From AC2028 sp002373595 (lineage in GTDB: Bacteria; Bacillota; Clostridia; Lachnospirales; Lachnospiraceae): a DNA stretch of 50,113 nucleotides. The stretch covers positions 1 through 50,113 of the forward strand of contig CAMOIX010000016.1 of the NCBI GenBank assembly GCA_946616365.1, in the 5' to 3' direction. The notes under the pieces were generated by a model. The model ran no database searches, was not told the DNA's origin, and saw nothing but the letters and a program-made list of their open reading frames with translations. Positions 25,341 through 33,675 of the stretch are shown here, in pieces. A program made the translations under genes and the position numbers. Positions within the stretch are counted from its first letter, which is position 1, and each line of letters begins with the position of its first letter.

Positions 25341-26353
25341 TAAAGGAAGCAATCGTAAAGATCGTAAACAAAGAGGACCTTAGCTACGACGAAGCTTATG
25401 CAGTAATGAATGAGATCATGAGCGGCGAGACTACGCCGACCCAGAATGCGGCATTTCTCTCGGCTCTTTCAACCAAGAGCGCACGTGCCGAGACGACCGA
25501 TGAGATCGCAGGATGTGCAGCGGCTATGAGAGATCATGCTACCAAGGTCGATACCGGAATGGATATCTTTGAGATAGTAGGAACCGGCGGAGATAATGCT
25601 CACAGCTTCAACATCTCGACGACCTCAGCTATCATAGCGGCAGCAGGCGGAATGAAGGTCGCAAAGCATGGAAATCGCGCGGCATCTTCGAGCTGCGGGA
25701 CCGCTGACTGTCTCGAGGCACTCGGCGTAAACATCCGCCAGACTCCCGAGAAGTGTATAGAGCTCCTTAAGGAGGTAGGAATGTGCTTTTTCTTCGCACA
25801 GGAGTACCACTCTTCAATGAAGTATGTAGGAGCAATCAGAAAGGAGCTCGGATTTAGGACCGTATTTAATATCCTCGGACCCCTTACCAATCCCGGATCT
25901 CCCAAGATGCAGCTTCTCGGTGTATATGACGAATATCTCGTAGAGCCCCTTGCAAGAGTTCTTGTATCTCTGGGCGTGGAGAGAGGAATGGTCGTATACG
26001 GACAGGATAAGCTCGATGAGATCTCGTTAAGCGCACCTACCTCCGTATGTGAGATCAGGGATGGATGGTATCGCACAACCGTGATAAGCCCTGAGGATTT
26101 TGGATTTGAGAGATGTACCAGGGATGACCTCAAGGGTGGAAGTCCCGAGGAGAATGCAGCCATTACGAGAGCGATCCTCTCCGGAGAGAAGGGCCATAAG
26201 AGAAATGCGACTCTTATGAACGCAGGCGCTGCACTCTATATAGGAGGAAAGGCTGACTCCATAGCGGACGGAATAAAGCTGGCAGCGGAGATAATAGATA
26301 ACGGCACAGCGTTAAAGACGCTCGACAAACTCATAGAAGTAAGTAATCGATAA
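25337..26353 (+). CDS. trpD: Anthranilate phosphoribosyltransferase
   Basis: A 338-residue enzyme that transfers the phosphoribosyl group of PRPP to anthranilate. The PRPP-binding GTGGDN and its following STTSA segment, the KHGNRAASSSCG motif with SADCLEALG, and FGRTVFNILGPLTNP are all seen in the expected order. It overlaps trpG by 4 bp and ends 29 bp before trpC. Length and motifs are fully typical, with no sign of fusion or truncation. Confidence 0.97.
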   Translation: MIKEAIVKIVNKEDLSYDEAYAVMNEIMSGETTPTQNAAFLSALSTKSARAETTDEIAGCAAAMRDHATKVDTGMDIFEIVGTGGDNAHSFNISTTSAIIAAAGGMKVAKHGNRAASSSCGTADCLEALGVNIRQTPEKCIELLKEVGMCFFFAQEYHSSMKYVGAIRKELGFRTVFNILGPLTNPGSPKMQLLGVYDEYLVEPLARVLVSLGVERGMVVYGQDKLDEISLSAPTSVCEIRDGWYRTTVISPEDFGFERCTRDDLKGGSPEENAAITRAILSGEKGHKRNATLMNAGAALYIGGKADSIADGIKLAAEIIDNGTALKTLDKLIEVSNR

Positions 26354-26382
26354 GACCTGATTGGTCATTACGGAGTAATAAG

Positions 26383-27165
26383 ATGAATATCCTTACGGAA
26401 ATTGCGGAATATGCCAAAGAGAGAGTAGAGGACGCCAAGCTGAGAACCCCTCTCTCCGAGATGAAGAAAAAGGCTCTGGACACACAGCGAGGGGAGTTTA
26501 CTTTTGAAAGAGCTCTCGCGAAGCCCGGACTGTCATTTATCTGTGAATGCAAGAAAGCATCTCCCTCAAAGGGTCTGATCGCTCCGGATTTTCCGTATAC
26601 GGATATAGCCAAAGAGTATGAAGCGGCCGGTGCGGATTGCATATCGGTGCTGACTGAGCCCAAGTGGTTCCTCGGGAAAAGCGAGTATCTGAAGGAGATC
26701 GCTTCGACGGTCAGGATCCCCTGCCTCAGGAAGGATTTCACCGTAGATGAGTATATGATCTACGAAGCAAAGACACTCGGAGCATCGGCGGTACTCCTTA
26801 TATGTTCGATACTGTCGGATGAGCAGCTCTTTGAGTATCTCGGGATCGCAGAGGAACTGGGATTATCCGCTCTGGTAGAGGCACATGACGAGGCGGAGAT
26901 AAAGAGCGCGGTGAGATCGGGAGCGAGGATCATCGGAGTAAACAATCGCAATCTCAAAGATTTCTCGGTCGATCCGGGGAATGCCGTGAAGTTAAGAAAT
27001 CTGGTTCCGGACGGAGTGATCTTCGTATCGGAGAGCGGTATCCTCACCGCGGAGGATGCAAAGAAAGCATTTGACGGAGGTGCGGATGCTGTACTCGTAG
27101 GAGAAGCTCTGATGAGGCAGCAGGATAAAAAGGCAAAGCTCGCTGAGCTTAAAAGTCTGCTATAG
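26383..27165 (+). CDS. trpC: Indole-3-glycerol-phosphate synthase
   Basis: A 260-residue (beta-alpha)8 barrel that closes the indole ring of carboxyphenylamino-deoxyribulose phosphate. Catalytic lysine in ICECKKASPSKG (strand 1), the LRKDFTVDEYMIYEA segment (strand 3 lysine), VEAHDEAE (strand 5 Glu), NNRNLKDF (strand 6) and FVSESGI (strand 7) are visible. Stand-alone, not fused to TrpF. No strong RBS is seen other than GGAGTAATAAG about 7 nt before the ATG. 11 bp separate it from trpF. Confidence 0.96.
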   Translation: MNILTEIAEYAKERVEDAKLRTPLSEMKKKALDTQRGEFTFERALAKPGLSFICECKKASPSKGLIAPDFPYTDIAKEYEAAGADCISVLTEPKWFLGKSEYLKEIASTVRIPCLRKDFTVDEYMIYEAKTLGASAVLLICSILSDEQLFEYLGIAEELGLSALVEAHDEAEIKSAVRSGARIIGVNNRNLKDFSVDPGNAVKLRNLVPDGVIFVSESGILTAEDAKKAFDGGADAVLVGEALMRQQDKKAKLAELKSLL

Positions 27166-27176
27166 GATATGATAAG

Positions 27177-27800
27177 ATGAGTACGAAGATCAAAATATGC
27201 GGCATGATGCGCGAAGAGGATATAAAGGCTGTAAATGTCGCAAAACCGGAATATGTGGGGTTCGTTTTTGTTAAAGGAAGACGCAGATATATATCACCGA
27301 AGAGAGCATTAAGGTTAAAAAAACTGCTATCAGCTAATATAAAAACAGTAGGAGTCTTTATAGACGAGAGTATTGACAATATATGCAAGATAGCAAAAGA
27401 AGGCACTATCGATGTCATCCAGCTCCACGGTTCGGAAGATAATGCATATATAGACAAGCTGAGCGCGGAAAGCGGACTGCCTGTCATAAAGGCGATACAG
27501 ATAAAGGACGGATCGGATGACGTTCGCGATGAACTGCTTAGTCTCTGCAGGGAGTGCAGGGCGGATATGATCCTGATAGATTCCGGGACGGGCAGCGGAC
27601 AGACATTTGACTGGCGAATGCTCGAAGGATTGGACAGAGAATATTTCCTCGCGGGAGGACTTGATCCCTCGAATGTGGAGGAAGCAATAGAGAAACTGAA
27701 ACCCTATGCGGTGGATGTGAGCAGCGGAGTGGAGACTGACGGAAAGAAGGACAGCGCAAAGATAGATGCTTTTGCGGAAGCGGTAAGGAGGCTTAGATGA
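27177..27800 (+). CDS. trpF: Phosphoribosylanthranilate isomerase
   Basis: A 207-residue barrel enzyme performing the Amadori rearrangement of PRA to CdRP. The general-base cysteine lies in KICGMM near residue 7, the general-acid aspartate in MILIDSGTGSGQTFDW, and the phosphate-binding ends LAGGLDPSNV and DVSSGVETDGKKD are typical. The first third has a higher AT content than its neighbours. The stop codon TGA overlaps the trpB start (ATGA), indicating coupling. Confidence 0.95.
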   Translation: MSTKIKICGMMREEDIKAVNVAKPEYVGFVFVKGRRRYISPKRALRLKKLLSANIKTVGVFIDESIDNICKIAKEGTIDVIQLHGSEDNAYIDKLSAESGLPVIKAIQIKDGSDDVRDELLSLCRECRADMILIDSGTGSGQTFDWRMLEGLDREYFLAGGLDPSNVEEAIEKLKPYAVDVSSGVETDGKKDSAKIDAFAEAVRRLR

Positions 27801-28987
27801 CTAATCCAAACGGAAGATTCGGAATACACGGAGGTCAGTATATCCCCGAGACTCTGATGAATGCGGTGATAGAGCTCGAGGAGGCATACAATAAGTACAA
27901 GAATGATCCCGAGTTTAACAGAGAGCTCGAGACTCTTTTCAATGAATATGCAGGCAGACCTTCAAGGTTGTATTATGCAGAAAAGATGACAAAGGACCTT
28001 GGCGGTGCAAAGATCTATCTGAAGAGAGAGGATCTCAACCACACCGGCGCTCACAAGATCAACAATGTCCTCGGACAGGCACTCCTTGCCAAGAAGATGG
28101 GCAAGACAAGGCTCATCGCAGAGACCGGTGCAGGTCAGCACGGGGTGGCAACGGCGACGGCTGCAGCCCTGATGGGTATGGAGTGCGTAGTCTTTATGGG
28201 CGAGGAGGATACGAAGAGGCAGGCTCTCAATGTCTATAGGATGAGACTCCTCGGAGCGGAGGTCATACCTGTCACTTCAGGAACTGCTACCCTTAAGGAT
28301 GCTGTATCGGAGGCAATGAGGGAGTGGACTTCGAGGATATCCGATACGCACTATTGCCTCGGATCAGTAATGGGACCGCACCCTTTCCCCACGATCGTTC
28401 GTGATTTCCAGGCAGTCATATCCAAGGAGATAAAAGAGCAGATGCTCGAGAAGGAAGGCAGACTCCCCGATGCGGTCATCGCATGTGTCGGCGGAGGATC
28501 CAATGCTATCGGAAGCTTTTATAATTTCATAGAAGATAAGGATGTAAGACTGATCGGATGCGAGGCTGCAGGAAGAGGAATAGATACCTTCGAGACCGCA
28601 GCAACGATAGGAACCGGAAAGCTCGGCATCTTCCATGGCATGAAATCCTATTTCTGCCAGGATGAATTCGGACAGATAGCTCCCGTTTACTCGATATCCG
28701 CAGGATTGGATTATCCGGGAATAGGACCCGAGCACGCATATCTGCACGACATCGGACGCGCGGAATATGTGCCTGTTACGGATGAGGAAGCAGTCTGTGC
28801 ATTTGAATATCTGGCAAAGACGGAAGGGATTATCCCCGCGATAGAGTCTGCACATGCTGTAGCTCACGCGAGAAAGATCGCTCCCGACATGCCTAAGGAC
28901 AAGATAATAGTCATCACCATTTCAGGCCGCGGAGATAAGGACTGCGCAGCTATCGCGAGATACAGAGGGGAGGATATCCATGAGTAA
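27797..28987 (+). CDS. trpB: Tryptophan synthase beta chain
   Basis: A 396-residue PLP enzyme joining indole and serine to make tryptophan; works as an alpha2beta2 complex with TrpA. The PLP lysine lies in KREDLNHTGAHKINN (Lys in HTGAHK), the gate segment is AETGAGQHGVATATA, and the phosphate loop is CVGGGSNAIG. This is the TrpB1 (canonical) type, with the DAK...KRQALNVYRMRLLGAEV region intact. Its last 8 bp overlap the trpA start. Confidence 0.97.
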   Translation: MTNPNGRFGIHGGQYIPETLMNAVIELEEAYNKYKNDPEFNRELETLFNEYAGRPSRLYYAEKMTKDLGGAKIYLKREDLNHTGAHKINNVLGQALLAKKMGKTRLIAETGAGQHGVATATAAALMGMECVVFMGEEDTKRQALNVYRMRLLGAEVIPVTSGTATLKDAVSEAMREWTSRISDTHYCLGSVMGPHPFPTIVRDFQAVISKEIKEQMLEKEGRLPDAVIACVGGGSNAIGSFYNFIEDKDVRLIGCEAAGRGIDTFETAATIGTGKLGIFHGMKSYFCQDEFGQIAPVYSISAGLDYPGIGPEHAYLHDIGRAEYVPVTDEEAVCAFEYLAKTEGIIPAIESAHAVAHARKIAPDMPKDKIIVITISGRGDKDCAAIARYRGEDIHE

Positions 28988-29753
28988 TATTGCAAAGGCT
29001 TTTGAAAACGGGAAAGCATTCATTCCCTTTGTGACCTGCGGAGACCCTGATCTCGAGACGACCAAAGCGGTGGTAAAGGCTATGGCTGACGCCGGAGCGG
29101 ACCTTATAGAGATAGGAATACCTTTCTCGGACCCCACTGCAGAAGGCCCCGTCATCCAGGAAGCGAATGTACGAGCACTCAGCGGAGGAGTGACGACCGA
29201 CCGTGTATTTGAGACTGTGACCGATATCAGGAAAGATGTCACGATACCCATGGTCTTTATGACATATGCCAATGTGGTATTTTCATACGGTGCGGAGAGA
29301 TTCCTTAAAAAGTGCGCCGAGGTTGGAATAGACGGTATCATACTCCCCGACCTGCCCTATGAGGAGAAGGAAGAGTTCCTTCCCATCTGCCAAAAGGAAG
29401 GAATCGATCTCATCTCAATGATCGCACCCACCTCCGAGAACCGCATAGCTATGATCGCAAAGGAAGCGACCGGATTCATCTATATAGTATCGAGTCTCGG
29501 CGTAACCGGAACCCGCAGCGAGATCAAGACGGACTTAGAGTCTATCGTAAAGGTGGTAAAGGAGAATACCGATACGCCCTGCGCCATCGGATTCGGGATC
29601 TCGACTCCCGAACAGGCAGCCAAGATGGCCGGCATCTCCGACGGTGCAATAGTCGGCTCGGCCATCGTCAAGCTCCTCGCCAAGTACGGCAAAGAAGCCG
29701 CCCCGCATATCGGAGAGTATGTACGCGAGATGAAGAACGCGGTGAGGGGATAA
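28980..29753 (+). CDS. trpA: Tryptophan synthase alpha chain
   Basis: A 257-residue barrel subunit that cleaves indole-3-glycerol phosphate to indole, channelled to TrpB. Catalytic Glu in LIEIGIPFSDPTAEGPVIQ (normally E49) and Asp60 in the same stretch are seen; loop 6 and the phosphate site VSSLGVTGTR and GFGISTPEQA are conserved. Overlaps trpB by 8 bp and ends the trp operon. A terminator follows only ~100 bp downstream. Confidence 0.96.
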   Translation: MSNIAKAFENGKAFIPFVTCGDPDLETTKAVVKAMADAGADLIEIGIPFSDPTAEGPVIQEANVRALSGGVTTDRVFETVTDIRKDVTIPMVFMTYANVVFSYGAERFLKKCAEVGIDGIILPDLPYEEKEEFLPICQKEGIDLISMIAPTSENRIAMIAKEATGFIYIVSSLGVTGTRSEIKTDLESIVKVVKENTDTPCAIGFGISTPEQAAKMAGISDGAIVGSAIVKLLAKYGKEAAPHIGEYVREMKNAVRG

Positions 29754-29851
29754 AATTCCAAAATGTTGATGCAGACGGAGGATTTTTCCGATTTTATTCC
29801 TTTTTAGAAGAATAAACACCCCGATTCTATGTCTATAGCTTGTTTACAACG

Positions 29852-29880
29852 AAAAGAGTGGATCATTCCGCTCTTTTTTT
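29852..29880 (+). terminator. Terminator downstream of the trp operon
   Basis: AAAGAGTGGA and TTCCGCTCTT pair (one G-T) around a 3-nt loop TCA and are followed by a T run. About 100 bp after the trpA stop codon. Confidence 0.85.
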
Positions 29881-29911
29881 GTAGAAATATGGGCAATAAA
29901 ATGGTATAATA

Positions 29912-29998
29912 TTCCAAAATGTTGATGAATGATACATTTTTGCATTCCAAAATGTTGATTAACCATACATTTTTGCGTTCTAAAATGTTGATACAGAT
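29912..29998 (+). repeat. 33-bp tandem repeats upstream of the ATPase gene
   Basis: TTCCAAAATGTTGAT begins at 29912, 29945 and (as TTCTAAAATGTTGAT) 29978, a period of exactly 33 bp. Units 1 and 2 also share GATACATTTTTGC or CATACATTTTTGC. A fourth copy of the 15-bp core stands alone at 29756, just after trpA. The repeats end 37 bp before the ATPase start codon. They are too few and too divergent between cores to be a CRISPR. Confidence 0.85.
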
Positions 29999-30034
29999 GT
30001 AATCCCGATATGTATGATCTATTGGAGGCATTAT

Positions 30035-31342
30035 ATGTTAAGAAGGAAAGCGTTATCCCAACTTAAGCAATGGCGTGAGAGAAAAAAACAAAAATGTCTT
30101 GTTGTTGAGGGAGCAAGACAGACAGGAAAGACATATCTGATAGAAAGATTTGCAGAAGAGTTCTATGAAGAGTGTGTAGAGATAAACTTTAAGCAGACAC
30201 CATCCGCAAAAGAATTCTTTACCGGAGATCTTACAGTAGATGTTATGATCATGGCTATGCGCTTCAGGTTTCCGGATAAAAAGATCGTTCCCGGGAAAAC
30301 GCTGATATTTTTAGATGAGATACAGGAATGCGAAGAAGCAATAACTTCTTTAAAATTCTGGGCTATTGATAACAGATATGATGTGATAGCATCCGGATCT
30401 CTATTGGGAATAGATTATAAGAGAGCATCATCCTATCCGGTGGGATATGTTGATTATCTGAAAATGTATGGGCTGGATTTTGAGGAATTCTTATGGAGTC
30501 AGGGGATCACGGAGGAGATGATAGGATCTCTTCGTGGATACTTGGCGGAGAGAAAAGTAATACCCGAATCCATCAATGCCGGTATGATGGGATATTTCAG
30601 GCAATATATTGCAATAGGGGGTATGCCGGAAGCTGTACAGAAATATGTTGATACCAAAGATTTCAGGGAAGTAGACGTTGTTCAAAGGAGTCTCCTGCAG
30701 GGATATCAGTATGATATTGCGCATTATGCGACGGCAGAAGAGAAAGTTAAAGCCGAAAAATGCTATCTCACATTGGCAAAACAGCTTCTTGATAAGGATA
30801 ATCATAAATTTCAATACAAGGAGATCGAATCGGGAGCGAGAGCTCAGAAGTATTATTCAAGTATCGAGTGGCTGCTTCGCGCGGATATCATTCAAATGTG
30901 TAAACTGGTCACGGATGTCAGGTATGATCTCGAGGATTATGCAAGAGACGATTTCTTCAGAGCGTACACCACCGACTTATCGCTGCTCATCGCAATGAAG
31001 GATCTGTCGATCAAACAGCACATTGTAGAGAATACGTTGTCGGGCAATACAAAGGGCGGTCTGTATGAATGTGCGGCAGCGGATGCTCTCTTTAAAAAGG
31101 GACATAAATTGTATTTTTACAAAAATGAAACTGCGAAAACGGAGATAGATCTGATCATACAGAATGATGAACAGGTAGTTCCTATTGAAGTGAAAAGCGG
31201 AAATAACCGATCGAATTCATTAAGTGCGCTTATCAAGAGAAAAGAGAATATTACCTATGGATATAAATTTATTGATGGCAATATAGGGGTGAGTGAGGAT
31301 GGGGTGATAACACTGCCGTTATATATGGTAGCGTTTATTTAA
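30035..31342 (+). CDS. AAA_14/DUF4143 ATPase
   Basis: A 435-residue protein of the widespread ATPase family with an N-terminal AAA domain and a C-terminal DUF4143 restriction-endonuclease-like domain. Walker A VEGARQTGKTYLIERFAEE (near residues 22-40), Walker B TLIFLDEIQECEEAI, sensor VIASGSLLG, and near the C-terminus EIDLIIQNDEQVVPIEVKSG, the PD-(D/E)XK-like pattern D...ExK. Cellular role not established; the family is common in mobile or defence-type regions of anaerobes. Start at 30035 is chosen because GGAGG lies 6 nt upstream. 33-bp repeats precede it. It is 65 bp from the first HEPN fusion gene. Confidence 0.88.
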   Translation: MLRRKALSQLKQWRERKKQKCLVVEGARQTGKTYLIERFAEEFYEECVEINFKQTPSAKEFFTGDLTVDVMIMAMRFRFPDKKIVPGKTLIFLDEIQECEEAITSLKFWAIDNRYDVIASGSLLGIDYKRASSYPVGYVDYLKMYGLDFEEFLWSQGITEEMIGSLRGYLAERKVIPESINAGMMGYFRQYIAIGGMPEAVQKYVDTKDFREVDVVQRSLLQGYQYDIAHYATAEEKVKAEKCYLTLAKQLLDKDNHKFQYKEIESGARAQKYYSSIEWLLRADIIQMCKLVTDVRYDLEDYARDDFFRAYTTDLSLLIAMKDLSIKQHIVENTLSGNTKGGLYECAAADALFKKGHKLYFYKNETAKTEIDLIIQNDEQVVPIEVKSGNNRSNSLSALIKRKENITYGYKFIDGNIGVSEDGVITLPLYMVAFI

Positions 31343-31407
31343 GCATGGGAACCAATTTCAAGTTTTGTGAATCTTTGTTTCGATAATTGCAAAAGGAAGG
31401 ATCGAAT

Positions 31408-31789
31408 ATGTCGGGATACAATATAGAGTGTTTTATTAAAGATTTTGGAGAGAGGACTTGGGAGAACTATCAGTATATCGAGAATCGTGCTTCACAAGAG
31501 AATTTATATGAAGTAACACAACTTTTGAATTCTCTGTTTGGGCTGGTTATTCTTCCGGTAGAAAGATTTAAGGACATACGGAATATAGAGATATCAAAAG
31601 AGATAATAGATATGATAAGCGATCTAGAAAATAAAAAGCTTTTGAGAAACACATATGTAGAGGAAAAGGATCCGGTTATGTTTATCAGACATATTCGAAA
31701 TGCAGCTGCACATGCAGGAAATTGTGGTATACATCCATATTCTATTATGGATGAAGGAAAGAGAATAGGTGGAGTCATTTTCTATGATT
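31408..31789 (+). repeat. 382-bp duplicated 5' part of the two fusion genes
   Basis: This block and 32529-32910 are about 98% identical (differences near TCGGGATAC, GCAGCTGCA, TACATCC and GAATAGGTG). Identity drops abruptly after the segment coding for GGVIFYD, while the protein similarity continues at a lower level. The block covers the HEPN-like domain including its RNxxxH motif. Confidence 0.93.
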
Positions 31790-32475
31790 CAGATACAGAA
31801 TCCGAGTTTTGTGTTGACCTATCTGTTGAAGGCATCGAAAAACTTGCTAAGTTAATCTCACTTTTTTATATGGAAGTAGAAGCAAAATATGGAAAAAACA
31901 TAGAGTATGATAGTGAGATAGATTTATTGAGACATTTTTTGAGAAACGGGCAGGGGGAGTTGACTGTTCAAAAAGAGATAAAAAAAGAAAGAATAATGAA
32001 TCATGAAATTACTGAAATCGGTTTATCTTCTAAAACCGTTGATTGTTTACAAAAATCTAGAATTCTAACAGTTAGGGATCTATGTGAAAGTACCTTTGAT
32101 GATTTGATGAAGGTGAGAAACCTTGGAAAGAAAAGTTTAGATGAGATATTAGTAAAAATGTCAGAAAATGGTTTAAAACTAAAAGAGAAAGATACGGTTT
32201 CAGGAAATGGAGAAAATAAAGAGGATGATATTGACGATTACGTTAATAGACTTATTAAGGCTTTAAAAGACGGAGAAGATTTGGGATTTAGAGATAAACA
32301 AGTAAAGATACTTAAATTTCGATTTGGTATTGAAAACGGAAGACGTGGAACACTTGAAGAAACTGAAAAAAAATTCGGTGTATCTCGTGAAAAAATCCGA
32401 CAAATTGAAGCCTTAGCAATAAGAAAACTGAAACATCCTTCTAGGGCGAAAACGCTAAAAGACTATCTGGAATAA
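31408..32475 (+). CDS. HEPN-like / RNAP alpha-CTD-like / sigma region 4-like fusion protein (copy 1)
   Basis: A 355-residue protein with three recognisable parts. (1) Residues 1-160: helical domain with R97-N-A-A-A-H102, the Rx4-6H motif of HEPN proteins, many of which are RNases. (2) Residues 200-258: EIGLSSKTVDCLQKSRILTVRDLC...MKVRNLGKKSLDEI, matching the alpha-subunit C-terminal domain. (3) Residues 293-352: RDKQVKILKFRFGI...TLEETEKKFGVSREKIRQIEALAIRKLKHPS, a full sigma-70 region 4.2 including R-E-K-x-R-Q. The start at 31408 follows AAGGAAGG by 7 nt. The AT-rich DNA suggests transfer. A combination of a possible RNase with two promoter-recognition modules is unusual; the function is not known. 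The parts are inferred by motif only. Confidence 0.82.
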   Translation: MSGYNIECFIKDFGERTWENYQYIENRASQENLYEVTQLLNSLFGLVILPVERFKDIRNIEISKEIIDMISDLENKKLLRNTYVEEKDPVMFIRHIRNAAAHAGNCGIHPYSIMDEGKRIGGVIFYDSDTESEFCVDLSVEGIEKLAKLISLFYMEVEAKYGKNIEYDSEIDLLRHFLRNGQGELTVQKEIKKERIMNHEITEIGLSSKTVDCLQKSRILTVRDLCESTFDDLMKVRNLGKKSLDEILVKMSENGLKLKEKDTVSGNGENKEDDIDDYVNRLIKALKDGEDLGFRDKQVKILKFRFGIENGRRGTLEETEKKFGVSREKIRQIEALAIRKLKHPSRAKTLKDYLE

Positions 32476-32528
32476 TTAGTCTCAAAAAAACTGTTATAAC
32501 CAACTACGCAAGGGAGATTAGAAGCAAT

Positions 32529-33581
32529 ATGTCTGGATACAATATAGAGTGTTTTATTAAAGATTTTGGAGAGAGGACTTGGGAGAACTATCAGTATATC
32601 GAGAATCGTGCTTCACAAGAGAATTTATATGAAGTAACACAACTTTTGAATTCTCTGTTTGGGCTGGTTATTCTTCCGGTAGAAAGATTTAAGGACATAC
32701 GGAATATAGAGATATCAAAAGAGATAATAGATATGATAAGCGATCTAGAAAATAAAAAGCTTTTGAGAAACACATATGTAGAGGAAAAGGATCCGGTTAT
32801 GTTTATCAGACATATTCGAAATGCAGTTGCACATGCAGGAAATTGTGGTATGCATCCATATTCTATCATGGATGAAGGAAAGAAAATCGGCGGAGTCATT
32901 TTCTATGATTGTGATAAAGATAGTGAGTTTTGTGTTGACTTAACATGTGAATATTTGGAAAGGTTTATGGATTTAACAACGAAGCTATATGCAGAAATAG
33001 ATGCAAGATATGGAAAGATAAAAGAATTTGATCAGGAAATTGATTTGATGAAGGCTTTTTTAAATAGTGGGAAGGGAGAATTATCTGTACAAGAAGAAAT
33101 AAAAAAAATAAGAATGCTAAGTGGTGATATTTCAGAACTGGACCTGCCAATTATGACAATTAATTGTTTAAGAAGAGCGGGTATTGTTACCATTGGGGAT
33201 TTGTGTGATAAAACTGATGAAGATTTGAATTATGTGCGGTCACTAGGGAAGAAAAGTCGTGTAGATACGCTTAACGCGCTGGCCGAAAAAGGGTTAAAAC
33301 TAAGAGAAACGGATAATGCAGTATCAGACAATGATCCAAATGAAGCGGTGGATGAAAATAGTAATGTGAATCAACTTATTAAGGCGTTAAGAGAAGGGGA
33401 TGATCTGGGATTAAGTGATGAGCAAATTATAATTCTTAAGGATCGTTTTGGTATAGATGATGGAAAATATAAGACTTTCGAAGAAGTTGGAGAGAAATAT
33501 AGTATAACACCAGGGATAATACAACTAGTAGAAATACTGGCATTGGGGAGAGTACCGAAGCCTTCTTCTGTTTCTAAATAA
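32529..33581 (+). CDS. HEPN-like / RNAP alpha-CTD-like / degenerate sigma region 4 fusion protein (copy 2)
   Basis: A 350-residue paralogue of the preceding gene. The N-terminal HEPN-like domain is nearly identical, with R-N-A-V-A-H. The alpha-CTD-like part reads ELDLPIMTINCLRRAGIVTIGDLC...YVRSLGKKSRVDTL. The last part keeps the shape of sigma region 4 (DEQIIILKDRFGI...TFEEVGEKYSITPGIIQLVEILALGRVPKPSS) but has lost the residues that contact the -35 element in copy 1 (RExxRQ becomes P-G-x-x-Q-L), and the C-terminal helix is cut short. RBS AGGGAGA lies 11 nt upstream. A divergent partner or modulator of copy 1 is a reasonable guess. Confidence 0.8.
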   Translation: MSGYNIECFIKDFGERTWENYQYIENRASQENLYEVTQLLNSLFGLVILPVERFKDIRNIEISKEIIDMISDLENKKLLRNTYVEEKDPVMFIRHIRNAVAHAGNCGMHPYSIMDEGKKIGGVIFYDCDKDSEFCVDLTCEYLERFMDLTTKLYAEIDARYGKIKEFDQEIDLMKAFLNSGKGELSVQEEIKKIRMLSGDISELDLPIMTINCLRRAGIVTIGDLCDKTDEDLNYVRSLGKKSRVDTLNALAEKGLKLRETDNAVSDNDPNEAVDENSNVNQLIKALREGDDLGLSDEQIIILKDRFGIDDGKYKTFEEVGEKYSITPGIIQLVEILALGRVPKPSSVSK

Positions 33582-33675
33582 TTAATTGACTATATTATTA
33601 ATACTTTAAAAATGTTGAATATAGATAGGACAGATATTTACAATAAAATTGTCATGATCAACTGCTTAAACACGA

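Noticed and set aside
29756..29998. CRISPR-like array
   Set aside because: Three to four short units with a 33-bp period, cores only 15 bp, no constant spacer length as in CRISPRs and no cas genes nearby.
29804..30031. Minus-strand ORF with repeated NILE.KNV peptide
   Set aside because: The peptide repeat arises from the 33-bp DNA repeats (11 codons); no RBS, and it crosses a terminator and the ATPase promoter region.
31470..31778. Two nearly identical antisense ORFs (also 32591-32899) opposite the HEPN-coding parts
   Set aside because: They are identical only because the sense DNA is duplicated; no RBS.
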